A DNA stretch of 64,000 nt, from IMG/VR virus record IMGVR_UViG_3300028384_000675, positions 28,947 to 92,946 of that record, one strand, 5' to 3'. Shown in pieces: positions 37,819 to 46,700 of the stretch (position 1 is its first letter; the number at the start of each line of letters is the position of its first letter). The notes beneath the pieces were generated by a model. The model was not told where the DNA came from and did not search any database. It saw only the letters and a list, made by a program, of their open reading frames with translations. This DNA comes from a virus. The position numbers and the translations under genes were made by a program.

Positions 37819-38459
37819 TAGGTTGGATCTCCGAATGGGTTACTTTCAGTAAAGTCAATGATTGAGTCACCAACTTCTTCAAAGTCATTGTTCTGCGCTT
37901 CGACTGGTAAACTCTCTGCCGAGTCACCATCATTGATGTCATCAAGGTCAGCGATACCTGTGTCGAAGTCTTCTTTATTGTATTCAAAGAGTTCACAACG
38001 TAGTTTGAACACTGGCAGGTTCTTTAATTGAAAGAACGGTTGCTGCGTTTCACAACGTGTGATCTCAAAGATAGAGTTAGAGAGTGTCAGATAAATCAGA
38101 TCGCCCTCGCGTGGGCGCGCGAACGATTCAGTTGCTGTTTGTTCATGATACGCAACGGTTGTATTCCATCGGCGTTTTGCTACAACGAATGTGGCAGCAT
38201 CACGAATCTCAACGCCGAACTTAGTGAACAGATCACCTTCTCCATCGAACCCTTCCGTATTCTCAATGTACATCTCAATTTTATATGCGTTATCGAATCT
38301 CGACACTGAGTCATCAACAAAGATTCGGTCGCGATCTACAATCTCACGTGGAATGTAATAGACATCCTGCCCATACATCTTGAGTGATTCAATGATTATA
38401 TCTTCGTAGAGAAGTTGTTCGCTACGAGTGCCTTGTGAGAAGTAAGGATTCGTGCTCAT
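37818..38459 (-). CDS. gp14: Neck protein gp14
   Basis: A 213-residue neck protein that with gp13 closes the filled head and binds the tail. It begins MSTNPYFSQGTRSEQLLYED and contains YGQDVYYIPRE, the conserved N-terminal region of T4-like gp14. The C-terminal 50 residues are acidic and end NPFGDPT. The frame is open 31 codons further upstream, but the ATG at 38459 starts the conserved region and lies seven bases after the gp13 stop, so I use it. T4 gp14 is 256 residues. Confidence 0.9.
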   Translation of the reverse strand: MSTNPYFSQGTRSEQLLYEDIIIESLKMYGQDVYYIPREIVDRDRIFVDDSVSRFDNAYKIEMYIENTEGFDGEGDLFTKFGVEIRDAATFVVAKRRWNTTVAYHEQTATESFARPREGDLIYLTLSNSIFEITRCETQQPFFQLKNLPVFKLRCELFEYNKEDFDTGIADLDDINDGDSAESLPVEAQNNDFEEVGDSIIDFTESNPFGDPT

Positions 38460-38466
38460 ATTATCA

Positions 38467-39219
38467 TTATCCCATAAAGAAGTCGACAGGCAGTTCGTAT
38501 TCAGAACGAATCTTCTCATCGAGTCTTTCGATTTCGCTGTTCGCATCTTCAAGTATCTGACGACCGTTCAGTGTCACCCCACCAGGAAGTTGCATACCCT
38601 CGAACTTAATCAGGTTCATACCCCACTGTTGTTTGATCAGCGCAGTGGTATATTCCTTCAACCAGATATCATTCCAGACAGCAGTGTGATCGTTCTCGTT
38701 AATGATCTGGAATGCTTCTGCGATTAGGAACTGACCTTCTGAAATATCACGGTCTTCGATGTTTCCGTGCAAATACAAACGCCCTTGCTTGCGCGAGAAT
38801 GTAGTCAGCGGAGTTCCGTCCAATAACATATCGAGGAAGTCGAGATACTGTTCTAATTGATAATAGTACGACATCCCGCCAGCAAAGTTCATGAAATCGC
38901 CCAGACTGTTTAACATCATCTGATAGCGAATATCAAACATATTGACGTTTGCGTATGTTGGACTTAGAGGGAAAACTTTTGTGAGGTAAACGATCTCGTC
39001 AGAGACAGGAATGTACTTGTTGGCAATATCATCAGCAGTCATCTGATGTTTTAAGAAGATGCGCACAGTAGCATCGCTATGGTATTCGCGATACTTCTGT
39101 AACGCATCGTCTACTTTGTCTTCAATCTGATCGGGATCAACGTTGACCTCGATCACTGGCTCGCCTAATTTCCTCAGGCAATAGTCAATAAAAGTTTGTC
39201 TTGAGTTAGGTGATGCCAT
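38467..39219 (-). CDS. gp13: Neck protein gp13
   Basis: A 250-residue head-completion (neck) protein. The segments QTFIDYCLRKLGEPVIEVNV and VDDALQKYREYHSD, followed by EYTTALIKQQWGMNLIKFEG, match T4-like gp13 (T4: 309 residues). The ATG at 39219 is chosen over that at 39231 because GGAG sits at the right distance before it and overlaps the upstream ATG. A late promoter lies 32 bases upstream. It heads the gene 13-14-15 operon. Confidence 0.92.
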   Translation of the reverse strand: MASPNSRQTFIDYCLRKLGEPVIEVNVDPDQIEDKVDDALQKYREYHSDATVRIFLKHQMTADDIANKYIPVSDEIVYLTKVFPLSPTYANVNMFDIRYQMMLNSLGDFMNFAGGMSYYYQLEQYLDFLDMLLDGTPLTTFSRKQGRLYLHGNIEDRDISEGQFLIAEAFQIINENDHTAVWNDIWLKEYTTALIKQQWGMNLIKFEGMQLPGGVTLNGRQILEDANSEIERLDEKIRSEYELPVDFFMG

Positions 39220-39251
39220 GAAGCACTCCATTGGTATAAACGATTCTCATC

Positions 39252-39259
39252 TATTTATA
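39252..39259 (-). promoter_or_regulatory. Late promoter of the gene 13-14-15 operon
   Basis: TATAAATA on the minus strand, 32 bases upstream of the gp13 ATG at 39219. Confidence 0.8.
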
Positions 39260-39276
39260 CTTATACAAAACACCCT

Positions 39277-41004
39277 TTATTGAATGGTATATTCCTCACC
39301 AGATTGAGAAATAAATTCAATTCCCAACTGCGAACCATATATGGTTTCAACGCCAAGATCCGGATCTGGTGCAAGACCACCGCCATTGTTTCCAGTATCA
39401 ACGCCCGTGTCAACACCCGAACCTGCTCCTGATCCAGGAGTAGTTTTGACTGAAACTAAACTAAATGGACTGTCAACACCGTATCGACTAAACAGGAACT
39501 TGTTCGGGCCACCCACCAAACTTCCGGTGGTTGTCACGTAATCGCTGTTCCTTGACGTATCTTCAATCATATCGTCAACAGCATCAGCAATCATTTTCCT
39601 CTTAAGTTTTGCCGGAGAAATATTAGGTTGACTTTGCAGGTGTAGTGCTGCCACACCGGCAACCTGAGGTGCTGCCTGACTGGTACCATCAAGAACCATG
39701 ATCTTATAATTAGGGTCTTCTGGGTATGCCAGAGTAGAACGACTTGAAGCAACTGTATTACTTGCCGCACTCATAATGTTAGTACCTGCTGCCCACATAT
39801 TAACTGCAGGACCACGGTTACTATTTTGCGCCGCACCATCTGTTGAAGAACCAGCAACACGAGGTTCGTTGGAAACGTTACCGACAAAGAATGCATCTTC
39901 GTGATACGGAGACGCCGGACGATGATAATAATATGTGTTGCCGTTGATCGTTACAGAGTTGTTGTAATCATCACCACCAGAAACATCTGCTTTGTAGTAT
40001 CCATTACCTGCAGAAATACAGACGTGAATACCAGCATCGATCATTTCCTCAATCTCCACATCATATGCAGTTATTTGCGCAGGAATAGAACGATTTCCGT
40101 TGCTAAACTTACTGACGATACCAAACTGAGAGTAAAGCGTAGAATCCGATTGACCACTATAGTTCCAAGAAGATCCACGATAAACACCAGAAGTAGGGTT
40201 TAGTGAAGTTGCGTGACGAACACCCCAACTCATATTAACAATCGTTGGACGACCGTTAGTCTTAGAATTGTGCCAGAGGCGAATCATATCAAATGCAGTT
40301 GATGGTGAAGTGCCGAACGGAACACCGCCAGTACCGCCAAGATCTACAATCTTTTGAGAATAAATGTGAGCACCTTTCGCCCAACCGTATGTTTTACCGG
40401 CAGCAATCGCAGCAACGTGAGTACCGTGACCGTCGGTGTCAGTGTAGTGATCCGGATGTTGCGATCCAGAGATACCGCTTTCTGCATACCAATCAATTTG
40501 TTGTAGGCGTGAGTTGCCCTCAGCATCTTGCCATTCAGGGTGATCTGCTTGAATACCAGTATCCTGAATAACAACATCGACACCAGCACCGTTCAGCGCG
40601 AAAACGTAATCACTCTCAAGGTTTTCGTTTACGTCTTCTTGACCGAAGTAAATATTAGTTCTGGCATTTGAGCGTCTCAACCCCCAGTTAACATTCGATG
40701 CAGTTGGTGCGCCTTTTCTCTTAAATCTACCGCCACGCTTTGCTTTTGCGTCGAGGGTAAATTCGATATCGTCTCTCATGTGTGGCGGTATCTCAACCGC
40801 AAGAACACGCTGATCAGATTGAAGCGTTGCCGCTTCTTCTTCTGTCAACATCCAATGCGTCATACGCTTAGAACCCTCGCGAGGGTCAGCAACTTGTACT
40901 GCACGATTAGGGATTGGAGAATCCCCAGTCGCAGCAGCAAGTTCTGCGTCGAACGCTGCTAAGTCCACTCCTTTGTGGACAATTACTACATATTCTTTTT
41001 CCAT
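39277..41004 (-). CDS. Subtilisin-like serine protease (peptidase S8)
   Basis: A 575-residue subtilase with a complete catalytic set: Asp148 (VVIQDTGIQ), His193 (DTDGHGTHVA), the oxyanion Asn334 (SAGNG) and Ser442 (LDGTSQAAPQVAG). Residues 1-75 (KEYVVIVHKGVDLAAF to LAVEIPP) look like an I9-type inhibitory propeptide. A basic stretch KAKRGGRFKRKG (87-98) could be the maturation site. No signal peptide is seen, so it acts in the host cell or in the virion. The C-terminus has a Gly/Thr-rich linker (SGVDTGVDTGNNGGG). AAGGGGGG precedes the ATG. It lies between a fibre protein and the neck operon, so it may process virion proteins or act on the host surface. Its substrate is unknown. It is not the usual T4 prohead protease gp21. 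Confidence 0.92.
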   Translation of the reverse strand: MEKEYVVIVHKGVDLAAFDAELAAATGDSPIPNRAVQVADPREGSKRMTHWMLTEEEAATLQSDQRVLAVEIPPHMRDDIEFTLDAKAKRGGRFKRKGAPTASNVNWGLRRSNARTNIYFGQEDVNENLESDYVFALNGAGVDVVIQDTGIQADHPEWQDAEGNSRLQQIDWYAESGISGSQHPDHYTDTDGHGTHVAAIAAGKTYGWAKGAHIYSQKIVDLGGTGGVPFGTSPSTAFDMIRLWHNSKTNGRPTIVNMSWGVRHATSLNPTSGVYRGSSWNYSGQSDSTLYSQFGIVSKFSNGNRSIPAQITAYDVEIEEMIDAGIHVCISAGNGYYKADVSGGDDYNNSVTINGNTYYYHRPASPYHEDAFFVGNVSNEPRVAGSSTDGAAQNSNRGPAVNMWAAGTNIMSAASNTVASSRSTLAYPEDPNYKIMVLDGTSQAAPQVAGVAALHLQSQPNISPAKLKRKMIADAVDDMIEDTSRNSDYVTTTGSLVGGPNKFLFSRYGVDSPFSLVSVKTTPGSGAGSGVDTGVDTGNNGGGLAPDPDLGVETIYGSQLGIEFISQSGEEYTIQ

Positions 41005-41023
41005 GGTTCAAACCCCCCTTGGA

Positions 41024-41650
41024 TTAGAATTCGTAGATCGTTACAGTAAGTGTTCCCGTCTCTAGCGGATCGCCGTTCTCTTTGTAGATATATCCAAGGT
41101 CAACATAACCTGTTGAGCGGTTGACCGGAATAAATGCGCCAGCATAATAATCCATCATTGTTACCATAACTGCATAATCTTCTACACTAGTAAACGCTGA
41201 TGGGAATGTTAAACGGAAAGTTGCTTCGCTTTGACGAGAAGCAGTAATACCAACAGAACCTGTCCACGCTGGAGCGTTTGAACCGTTCAACTTCAGCATG
41301 CCGCCGTAGGTTGGAAGCGGAACGCCATTCGCTGTAACTGCATCAGAAGCAGTAAAGTTGATGCTGCTTGCGCTGTTCAGATTAAATGGACCAGTGCCTG
41401 TACTGACTAAAGTCGAGATAGAAAGGTCCCCAGTGAAAGATACATCAGGGTTAAATATTACATTCGCATTACCAGTTGTATTGATAGTAGCACTGTCGAA
41501 TACGAAAGAACCAACTTCTGATGTACCAGAAAGAAGATCTGCGACTGTGATTTGCTTCGAAGCGTCTTCGCTGACATCAGTGATCAGAATTACATCTGTG
41601 TCCGCTGGCGTCCCAACAAGTTGTGTTAATTCGGTGATTTTTGTTGACAT
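41024..41650 (-). CDS. Small fibre-like protein C with the shared anchor
   Basis: A 208-residue protein. The anchor occupies residues 1-42 (TKITELTQLVGTPADTDVILI, VSEDASKQITVADLL) and is close to that of fibre protein D. A short beta-strand shaft (INTTGNANVIFNPDVSF) and a C-terminal beta domain (ASRQSEATFRLTFPSAF, ending GTLTVTIYEF) follow. GGGAG precedes the ATG and a late promoter lies 61 bases upstream. The protease gene follows after 19 bases and has no promoter word of its own, so the two are probably co-transcribed. Confidence 0.7.
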   Translation of the reverse strand: MSTKITELTQLVGTPADTDVILITDVSEDASKQITVADLLSGTSEVGSFVFDSATINTTGNANVIFNPDVSFTGDLSISTLVSTGTGPFNLNSASSINFTASDAVTANGVPLPTYGGMLKLNGSNAPAWTGSVGITASRQSEATFRLTFPSAFTSVEDYAVMVTMMDYYAGAFIPVNRSTGYVDLGYIYKENGDPLETGTLTVTIYEF

Positions 41651-41711
41651 GTTACTGTCTCCCTAGTTTGAGATTTTGTTGGTATGACAAATGAAAGAAT
41701 TACATCAATGT

Positions 41712-41719
41712 TATTTATA
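41712..41719 (-). promoter_or_regulatory. Late promoter of fibre protein C and the protease
   Basis: TATAAATA on the minus strand, 61 bases upstream of the ATG at 41650, five bases from the stop of the YadA-like fibre. Confidence 0.75.
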
Positions 41720-41723
41720 AATT

Positions 41724-43073
41724 TTATCCCGTTGAAACTTTAAGAGTTCCGCCATCGTTCCAAAGTTGACCCGCATTTACTGGATCTGCTGTAGGTAATG
41801 CGCTGAATATAACCACACCGCTTGATGTAAGATCGGTCATTGTAACACCAGCACCAAACGTCCAATCGTTTGTAGTGTCGTATGTTAATGAACCAGCGGC
41901 AGATGTACGAATATCGATGCCGAACTGAGTTGCGACGATAGAGTTCGCGCCTGTTGCTGCAAGAGCGATAGTATTATTCGCATTCGCTTTAGCACCACGA
42001 CCAAGCGCCAGAGAAGCGTTACCTGTCGCGCCAGCAAATGGACCAATTGCAATGCTTTCGGTTCCTGTTGTCACAGAAGCATTAGAACCAATGGCGACAC
42101 TCGCTTGAGATGCTGCGGCAGTTTGACCGATCGATATACCTTGCGCTCCTGACACTTCAGTATTAGAACCAATGGCAATACCGTCAGTGTTTACATTAGT
42201 GTCAGCAGACACTCCGATTGCGATTGCATTTGTTGCTAACGCCTGCGCCGAATTTCCTAATGCTACGCTACTACTACCTGTAGCATCTGTCCCATTACCG
42301 ATTGCGACAGATCGTGATCCTGACGCTACTGATGATGTTCCCATAGCAATTGTATCTGCTTGAGATGACGTTGCTGATCTTCCGATAGCAATTGCGTCTT
42401 CATAAGTAGCATTTGATCCTCTACCCAATGAAAGAGTAAAGAGTGCAGTTGCGTTAGCATCATAACCGATAGCGATGGCATCCGCACCCGTTGCGTCAGC
42501 GAGATAACCGATAGCAACTTCGCCAGATGTATTTTGAGTTGTCGCACCTTCACCAAGTCTAATTGATTGCTGATTATCAAAGACTGATTGTACACCAGCA
42601 GAGTCTAAACCGCCACTGGCAGCAGGTGCTCGTGCCGCAACATAGTCTGAATCAACTGTTGCTGGGATATCCGCAGCAGTAATGTAGTTAGTGTCATTGG
42701 TAAATGAACTGAGCGCAGTTGGTGCGCCTGTCAGAGAAGAATATGCAAAGTCTTGTGGGGTCTGACGTGCTTGGACGTATGGTGCATCAACTGTCGAGAG
42801 TATCTCACTATTCGCGATAGACTGCGCAGTTGCCGAGTCGATTCCTACACCGTCAAGTGTAACCCTTGCTTGAACATAGTCGCTATCTACAATTCCGATT
42901 ACGTCAGCAGAGTCGAACCCATTTGCTGCCGGAGATCGCGCCGCAACATAATCAGAATCTATCAAATCAATAACAGCGGCAGAGTCGAGAGCACCAGCAG
43001 GAACAATGCTTCGAATCTGAGTTCCTGTTACAATATTTTCAACAACGTATTTGGAGAATTTATTCGTGGACAT
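41724..43073 (-). CDS. Tail fibre B with YadA-head-like repeats
   Basis: A 449-residue fibre. Residues 1-170 contain several DSDYVAAR/DSDYVQAR units and the marine-phage segment FAYSSLTGAPTALSSFTNDTNYI. Residues ~180-385 are 14-16-residue units of the type AIGxxANAx, SVAIGNGTDATGSS and SVALGNSAQA. This is the left-handed beta-roll of YadA-like trimeric adhesin heads. The last ~60 residues include LTSSGVVIFSALPTADPVNAGQLWNDGGTLKVS, a frequent phage fibre end. AAAGG precedes the ATG. It starts nine bases after the stop of the 118-residue gene and shares its promoter. Confidence 0.8.
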   Translation of the reverse strand: MSTNKFSKYVVENIVTGTQIRSIVPAGALDSAAVIDLIDSDYVAARSPAANGFDSADVIGIVDSDYVQARVTLDGVGIDSATAQSIANSEILSTVDAPYVQARQTPQDFAYSSLTGAPTALSSFTNDTNYITAADIPATVDSDYVAARAPAASGGLDSAGVQSVFDNQQSIRLGEGATTQNTSGEVAIGYLADATGADAIAIGYDANATALFTLSLGRGSNATYEDAIAIGRSATSSQADTIAMGTSSVASGSRSVAIGNGTDATGSSSVALGNSAQALATNAIAIGVSADTNVNTDGIAIGSNTEVSGAQGISIGQTAAASQASVAIGSNASVTTGTESIAIGPFAGATGNASLALGRGAKANANNTIALAATGANSIVATQFGIDIRTSAAGSLTYDTTNDWTFGAGVTMTDLTSSGVVIFSALPTADPVNAGQLWNDGGTLKVSTG

Positions 43074-43082
43074 ATTATACCT

Positions 43083-43439
43083 TTACTTTGTAACTGATGG
43101 CGCAATTGTAATAAGTCCTTCGAGGACGCGCTCAATGATTAATTCTTCGTCGCTATCCTCGAACATAATCTCTACGTCATACACGTATTTTCTTCGAGGG
43201 TTCAGCAAGTCTGTTTGTGTGTTTGATAGTGAAAGCGTGACGATACCGTCAGTTGCTGGTTGAGCAACAAATGCGGTGAAGGTAGTTTTGTCGGAATCAC
43301 TGGCGGCATAGTTCGGCGCCATTTTCGCTGCTACTGAGTAACCCGTAAGGTCAATCGCGTCTTTTTCTTGATCGACCAGACGCAACTCCAGCGCAATATC
43401 CGAACCTTGATCGAATGTAAAATCTTCGTAACGTGCCAT
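43083..43439 (-). CDS. Small virion protein, Ig-like
   Basis: A 118-residue protein starting MARYEDFTFDQGSDIALELRL. The pattern (strand-rich, DLTGYSVAAKM, a TDGIVTLSLSNTQTDLL segment, YVYDVEIMF) is that of small Ig-like or BppU-like N-terminal domains of phage tail proteins. The frame extends four codons upstream to a TTG, but ATG 43439 is the better start. A late promoter lies 33 bases upstream. The role is unknown. It is probably a baseplate or fibre accessory. Confidence 0.65.
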   Translation of the reverse strand: MARYEDFTFDQGSDIALELRLVDQEKDAIDLTGYSVAAKMAPNYAASDSDKTTFTAFVAQPATDGIVTLSLSNTQTDLLNPRRKYVYDVEIMFEDSDEELIIERVLEGLITIAPSVTK

Positions 43440-43472
43440 ACTCGCTTCCAAAAAATAAATTTATCTTGACAC

Positions 43473-43480
43473 TATTTATA
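43473..43480 (-). promoter_or_regulatory. Late promoter of the small Ig-like gene and fibre B
   Basis: TATAAATA on the minus strand, 33 bases upstream of the ATG at 43439. Confidence 0.8.
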
Positions 43481-43488
43481 GTGAAATA

Positions 43489-43719
43489 TCAGTCCATCTT
43501 TGAGACAACAATCTCAAGCATCCTTTTGATATCAGATATGTCTGTCTCAAGGGAAGAAACTCTCTGTTTGAGTTCTTGTTCTTCCTGTCTTTTCTTTCTT
43601 CTTAATTCTTTCTTTTCTCGGGCTTGTTGAATAGCAGACTTATCAACGTTAATCAATGCGTTCGTTTCTGTATCACGAACAAGACCCGAGTGCCCTTTAA
43701 CTGGTACATATCGACTCAT
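43489..43719 (-). CDS. Small conserved protein with coiled coil (SGLVRDTETNA type)
   Basis: A 76-residue protein. The N-terminus YVPVKGHSGLVRDTETNALIN is a pattern I recall from small proteins of T4-like phages found beside baseplate genes. The rest is a highly charged helix (KKELRRKKRQEEQELKQRV) with a coiled coil to the end. The function is unknown. It lies three bases after the 1791-residue wedge gene and probably shares its message. Confidence 0.65.
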   Translation of the reverse strand: MSRYVPVKGHSGLVRDTETNALINVDKSAIQQAREKKELRRKKRQEEQELKQRVSSLETDISDIKRMLEIVVSKMD

Positions 43720-43722
43720 AAT

Positions 43723-46700
43723 TTATACCGCTAGGAATCGAATCCCAGCACTCTTAATTGTAGGTGCCTTACCACCACCAGTCATAACATATTTCAACTG
43801 CGCTTGGTTAAACGGATTTGTTGTACCACCCATACCACCTACAAGGAAATGCGCCTCACGGAAAGTCAAATCGTTATCCCTAGAAATTTCTGATTGAATT
43901 GGTTGCTCAATCCAGCGTTGATCGAGAATATTCTCATCAGATGCAGCGACACGATAGTACAATCGCAAGTCTGACCCGAACGGAAGGTTGATAAGCAATC
44001 GCGCGTCAATTCCTACTGCCGCTTCTTCTAATGTGATCGGAGTAGTGATATGACGCGAACCAGTTGTACCGCCATATGGATTCGTTTCATCGACCGGATA
44101 GATGTGCGGCGTAACCTCGGGGTTATCCATCTTATAACCTGCCATAATGAGAGAAGTGCGCTGTAAGTCGATAATCGGAGAGACGTAATCATTCGACGTC
44201 TTCATATCCACCTTGATGTATGATGAGTAATTACCTGGACCCAACTCTGACGTTTCGGTCGCTTCGTTGTAGATTGCCTTTGTTTCAGTAAAATCAACGT
44301 TCTGCTTCGGAGTAACGCGCGCATACTGCGGATCAGCATCGAACCGTGATGCGCCTTCAGAAATAAATGATCCTGAAGTAAACTTCGCTGATATGTCAAC
44401 CGAAGTAAAGTTCGGAATAATTGATTCGATGTATGGATTGGCGACGTTGAATACCTTATTCTTTCTTGCTAGTGTTCGGTCACCGCCACCGTATCCTGTA
44501 TCAGTTGCTGAAGAACCAACGTCAAACGTGTACCCGTGTATATCAGCAGAGTCAATGGTTTGCGTTGTATTGATACTTGATTCTAAAATACCATTGACAT
44601 CAGAACAACTATCAAGGGATGTAGTATCACCTGCTTGGAAACCATGATTCGGGTGAGACACATACACGCGCGAAGAACCTGCAGTTGTACGGATAGGGTT
44701 CTCTTCAAGCAGCGCTGCTGGTAGATTAGCGTTGCGAAGAATCAAACTACCACCGCCAACGTCGAAGCGAGCACGTGTCAACTTATACATTAGATCTTGA
44801 TCTTTTGACTCAACCCAAACTAGACCATTCTGAGGTAGATAAAGTGAACCAGGAGCAGGTTGAGTTGTAATAAACCGCGAAGTTGAACCGAATAACGGTT
44901 CCTTCGTTTTCGCGCTGAACAATTCATACTCAGTTGACTGAGATGTAACGACGATCGCATATTCAGTCCATGGTTGTAAATATATAGGTTCGTCAAACAC
45001 GAATGAAGTTGGTGTTTCTTGTATCGTCGACATCTGAGGGTTTGAACCAATTTCATTAACGTCTGACGCATTTAGGTACACGTGAGAATCAGGAACAATA
45101 TTCGATGTGGACGGTTTTCCATCTTCTACTGGACGTAAGTGAATAGAAACTGGAATCCCCGTAGTATCCTTTGTGCGGAAGAACAGATCAACCTTAGTTA
45201 GTACCACGCCGAACTGGTTATCGACATAGAATGTTTGCGACATCGGATTCTGTGGTAGTGAGAGAACATTAATCGCAGGACCGGCAAACTGATTATTGTT
45301 TACGTTGATATAATCAGACAGAACCTGAGACATCTGACCGTTGGCATCCAATCCCGCCAATGCGGCAGCAGATAACGGCGAAGTCGCTGGACCATACTGC
45401 CCTGCGAGTTTAGGGTCAACGATGCTAACCTGAGATGCAGTTACCTGATTGAGTAGATCTCTTGACTCTGATGCCGAGTATGCGTTAACGCGTGTTGGCA
45501 AGTTGCTCCACGGAAGAACCTGCTGTCGAGCACGGTTTGATAGAATATTGTGATAACGTTTGTGATATGCACCCAACGCTGAGTAATATGCGAAACACTT
45601 ACTATCCGCAGCAGTCCAGTCATTTGTGTTGATGTCAAGGAGTTTAAACTCACGAACACCAGTACGGAATCGAATATATGTACGCTTCCTGATCTTTCCG
45701 CGACGATACTGTACAATGTCATATAATGGTTTGATGTTTGGAATAAAGAATGAACCAATCACCTCGCCGTTTTCGTCGGCGATCAACTCAGTTTTCCCGT
45801 TAGGGTGCTCAACCAAGTTAGATTGACGGAATTGATTACCGATGTCATCTTTACGATCTGCCCAACGTACAAACGTCGATTCTTCTCTACACCAGTCAGA
45901 AACATCTTGACCGTCAAAGAATGGTGTGAATTTGGTATTTGGTTTCAGACCTTTCGCGTGGAAGTAAACTTTTCGCGAACGCATCCAAGGGATTAGAGCA
46001 ACATCGACACATCTTCCGTTAACGATGGAGCGTAGTGTATCAGAAGCAATTACACGAGAAACATATTTACCGTTAGCAGTGTCAGTTGGCACGCTGCTAA
46101 ACGTTGAGTTGTACTTTTCATTACCGAACAACGAGCGACGTTGTTGCTCACGAACTTCGCGCAACTTGTTTCTAGGTTTCTTGTTGTAGTCTAGATGGAT
46201 ATCTTCGACGCTTCGACCGCACCAGTTCCACATCCAGTTATTCCAGAGGAATGCTTGACGCCGATCAACTCTAGACGCACCGCCTAATGCTGTTTCTGCT
46301 TCTTCATACGATTCTTTCCATTCGTCTGATGAAGGCGATAGTTTTAATGTCCCGACATTATCGACTAAACCGAATGGGTTAATATTTACAGAACGAGAAG
46401 CGAGCGACTGATACGCCCACTCTGCAGAATCGTAGTTCAGATATACTTGATCACCGCTCTTAACAACGTTGTTGCCAACAGGGTTTAGTGCATCATCCCA
46501 TACCAAACGAATATTGTCTTCGTCAACAGATGGACGGATCAAGCGACTCTCTGGGTCAATCGATGCTGCATAGTCTGGATTGGATGTGTCCGCTCCAGTT
46601 TGATCTGAGAAATCATCAACCAGCGATCCGCTCTCAGTACGCTCGTTACCATCGCTGTCGTATGATGGACTCATACGCTGTTCCATCTCTAGGAATGTGA

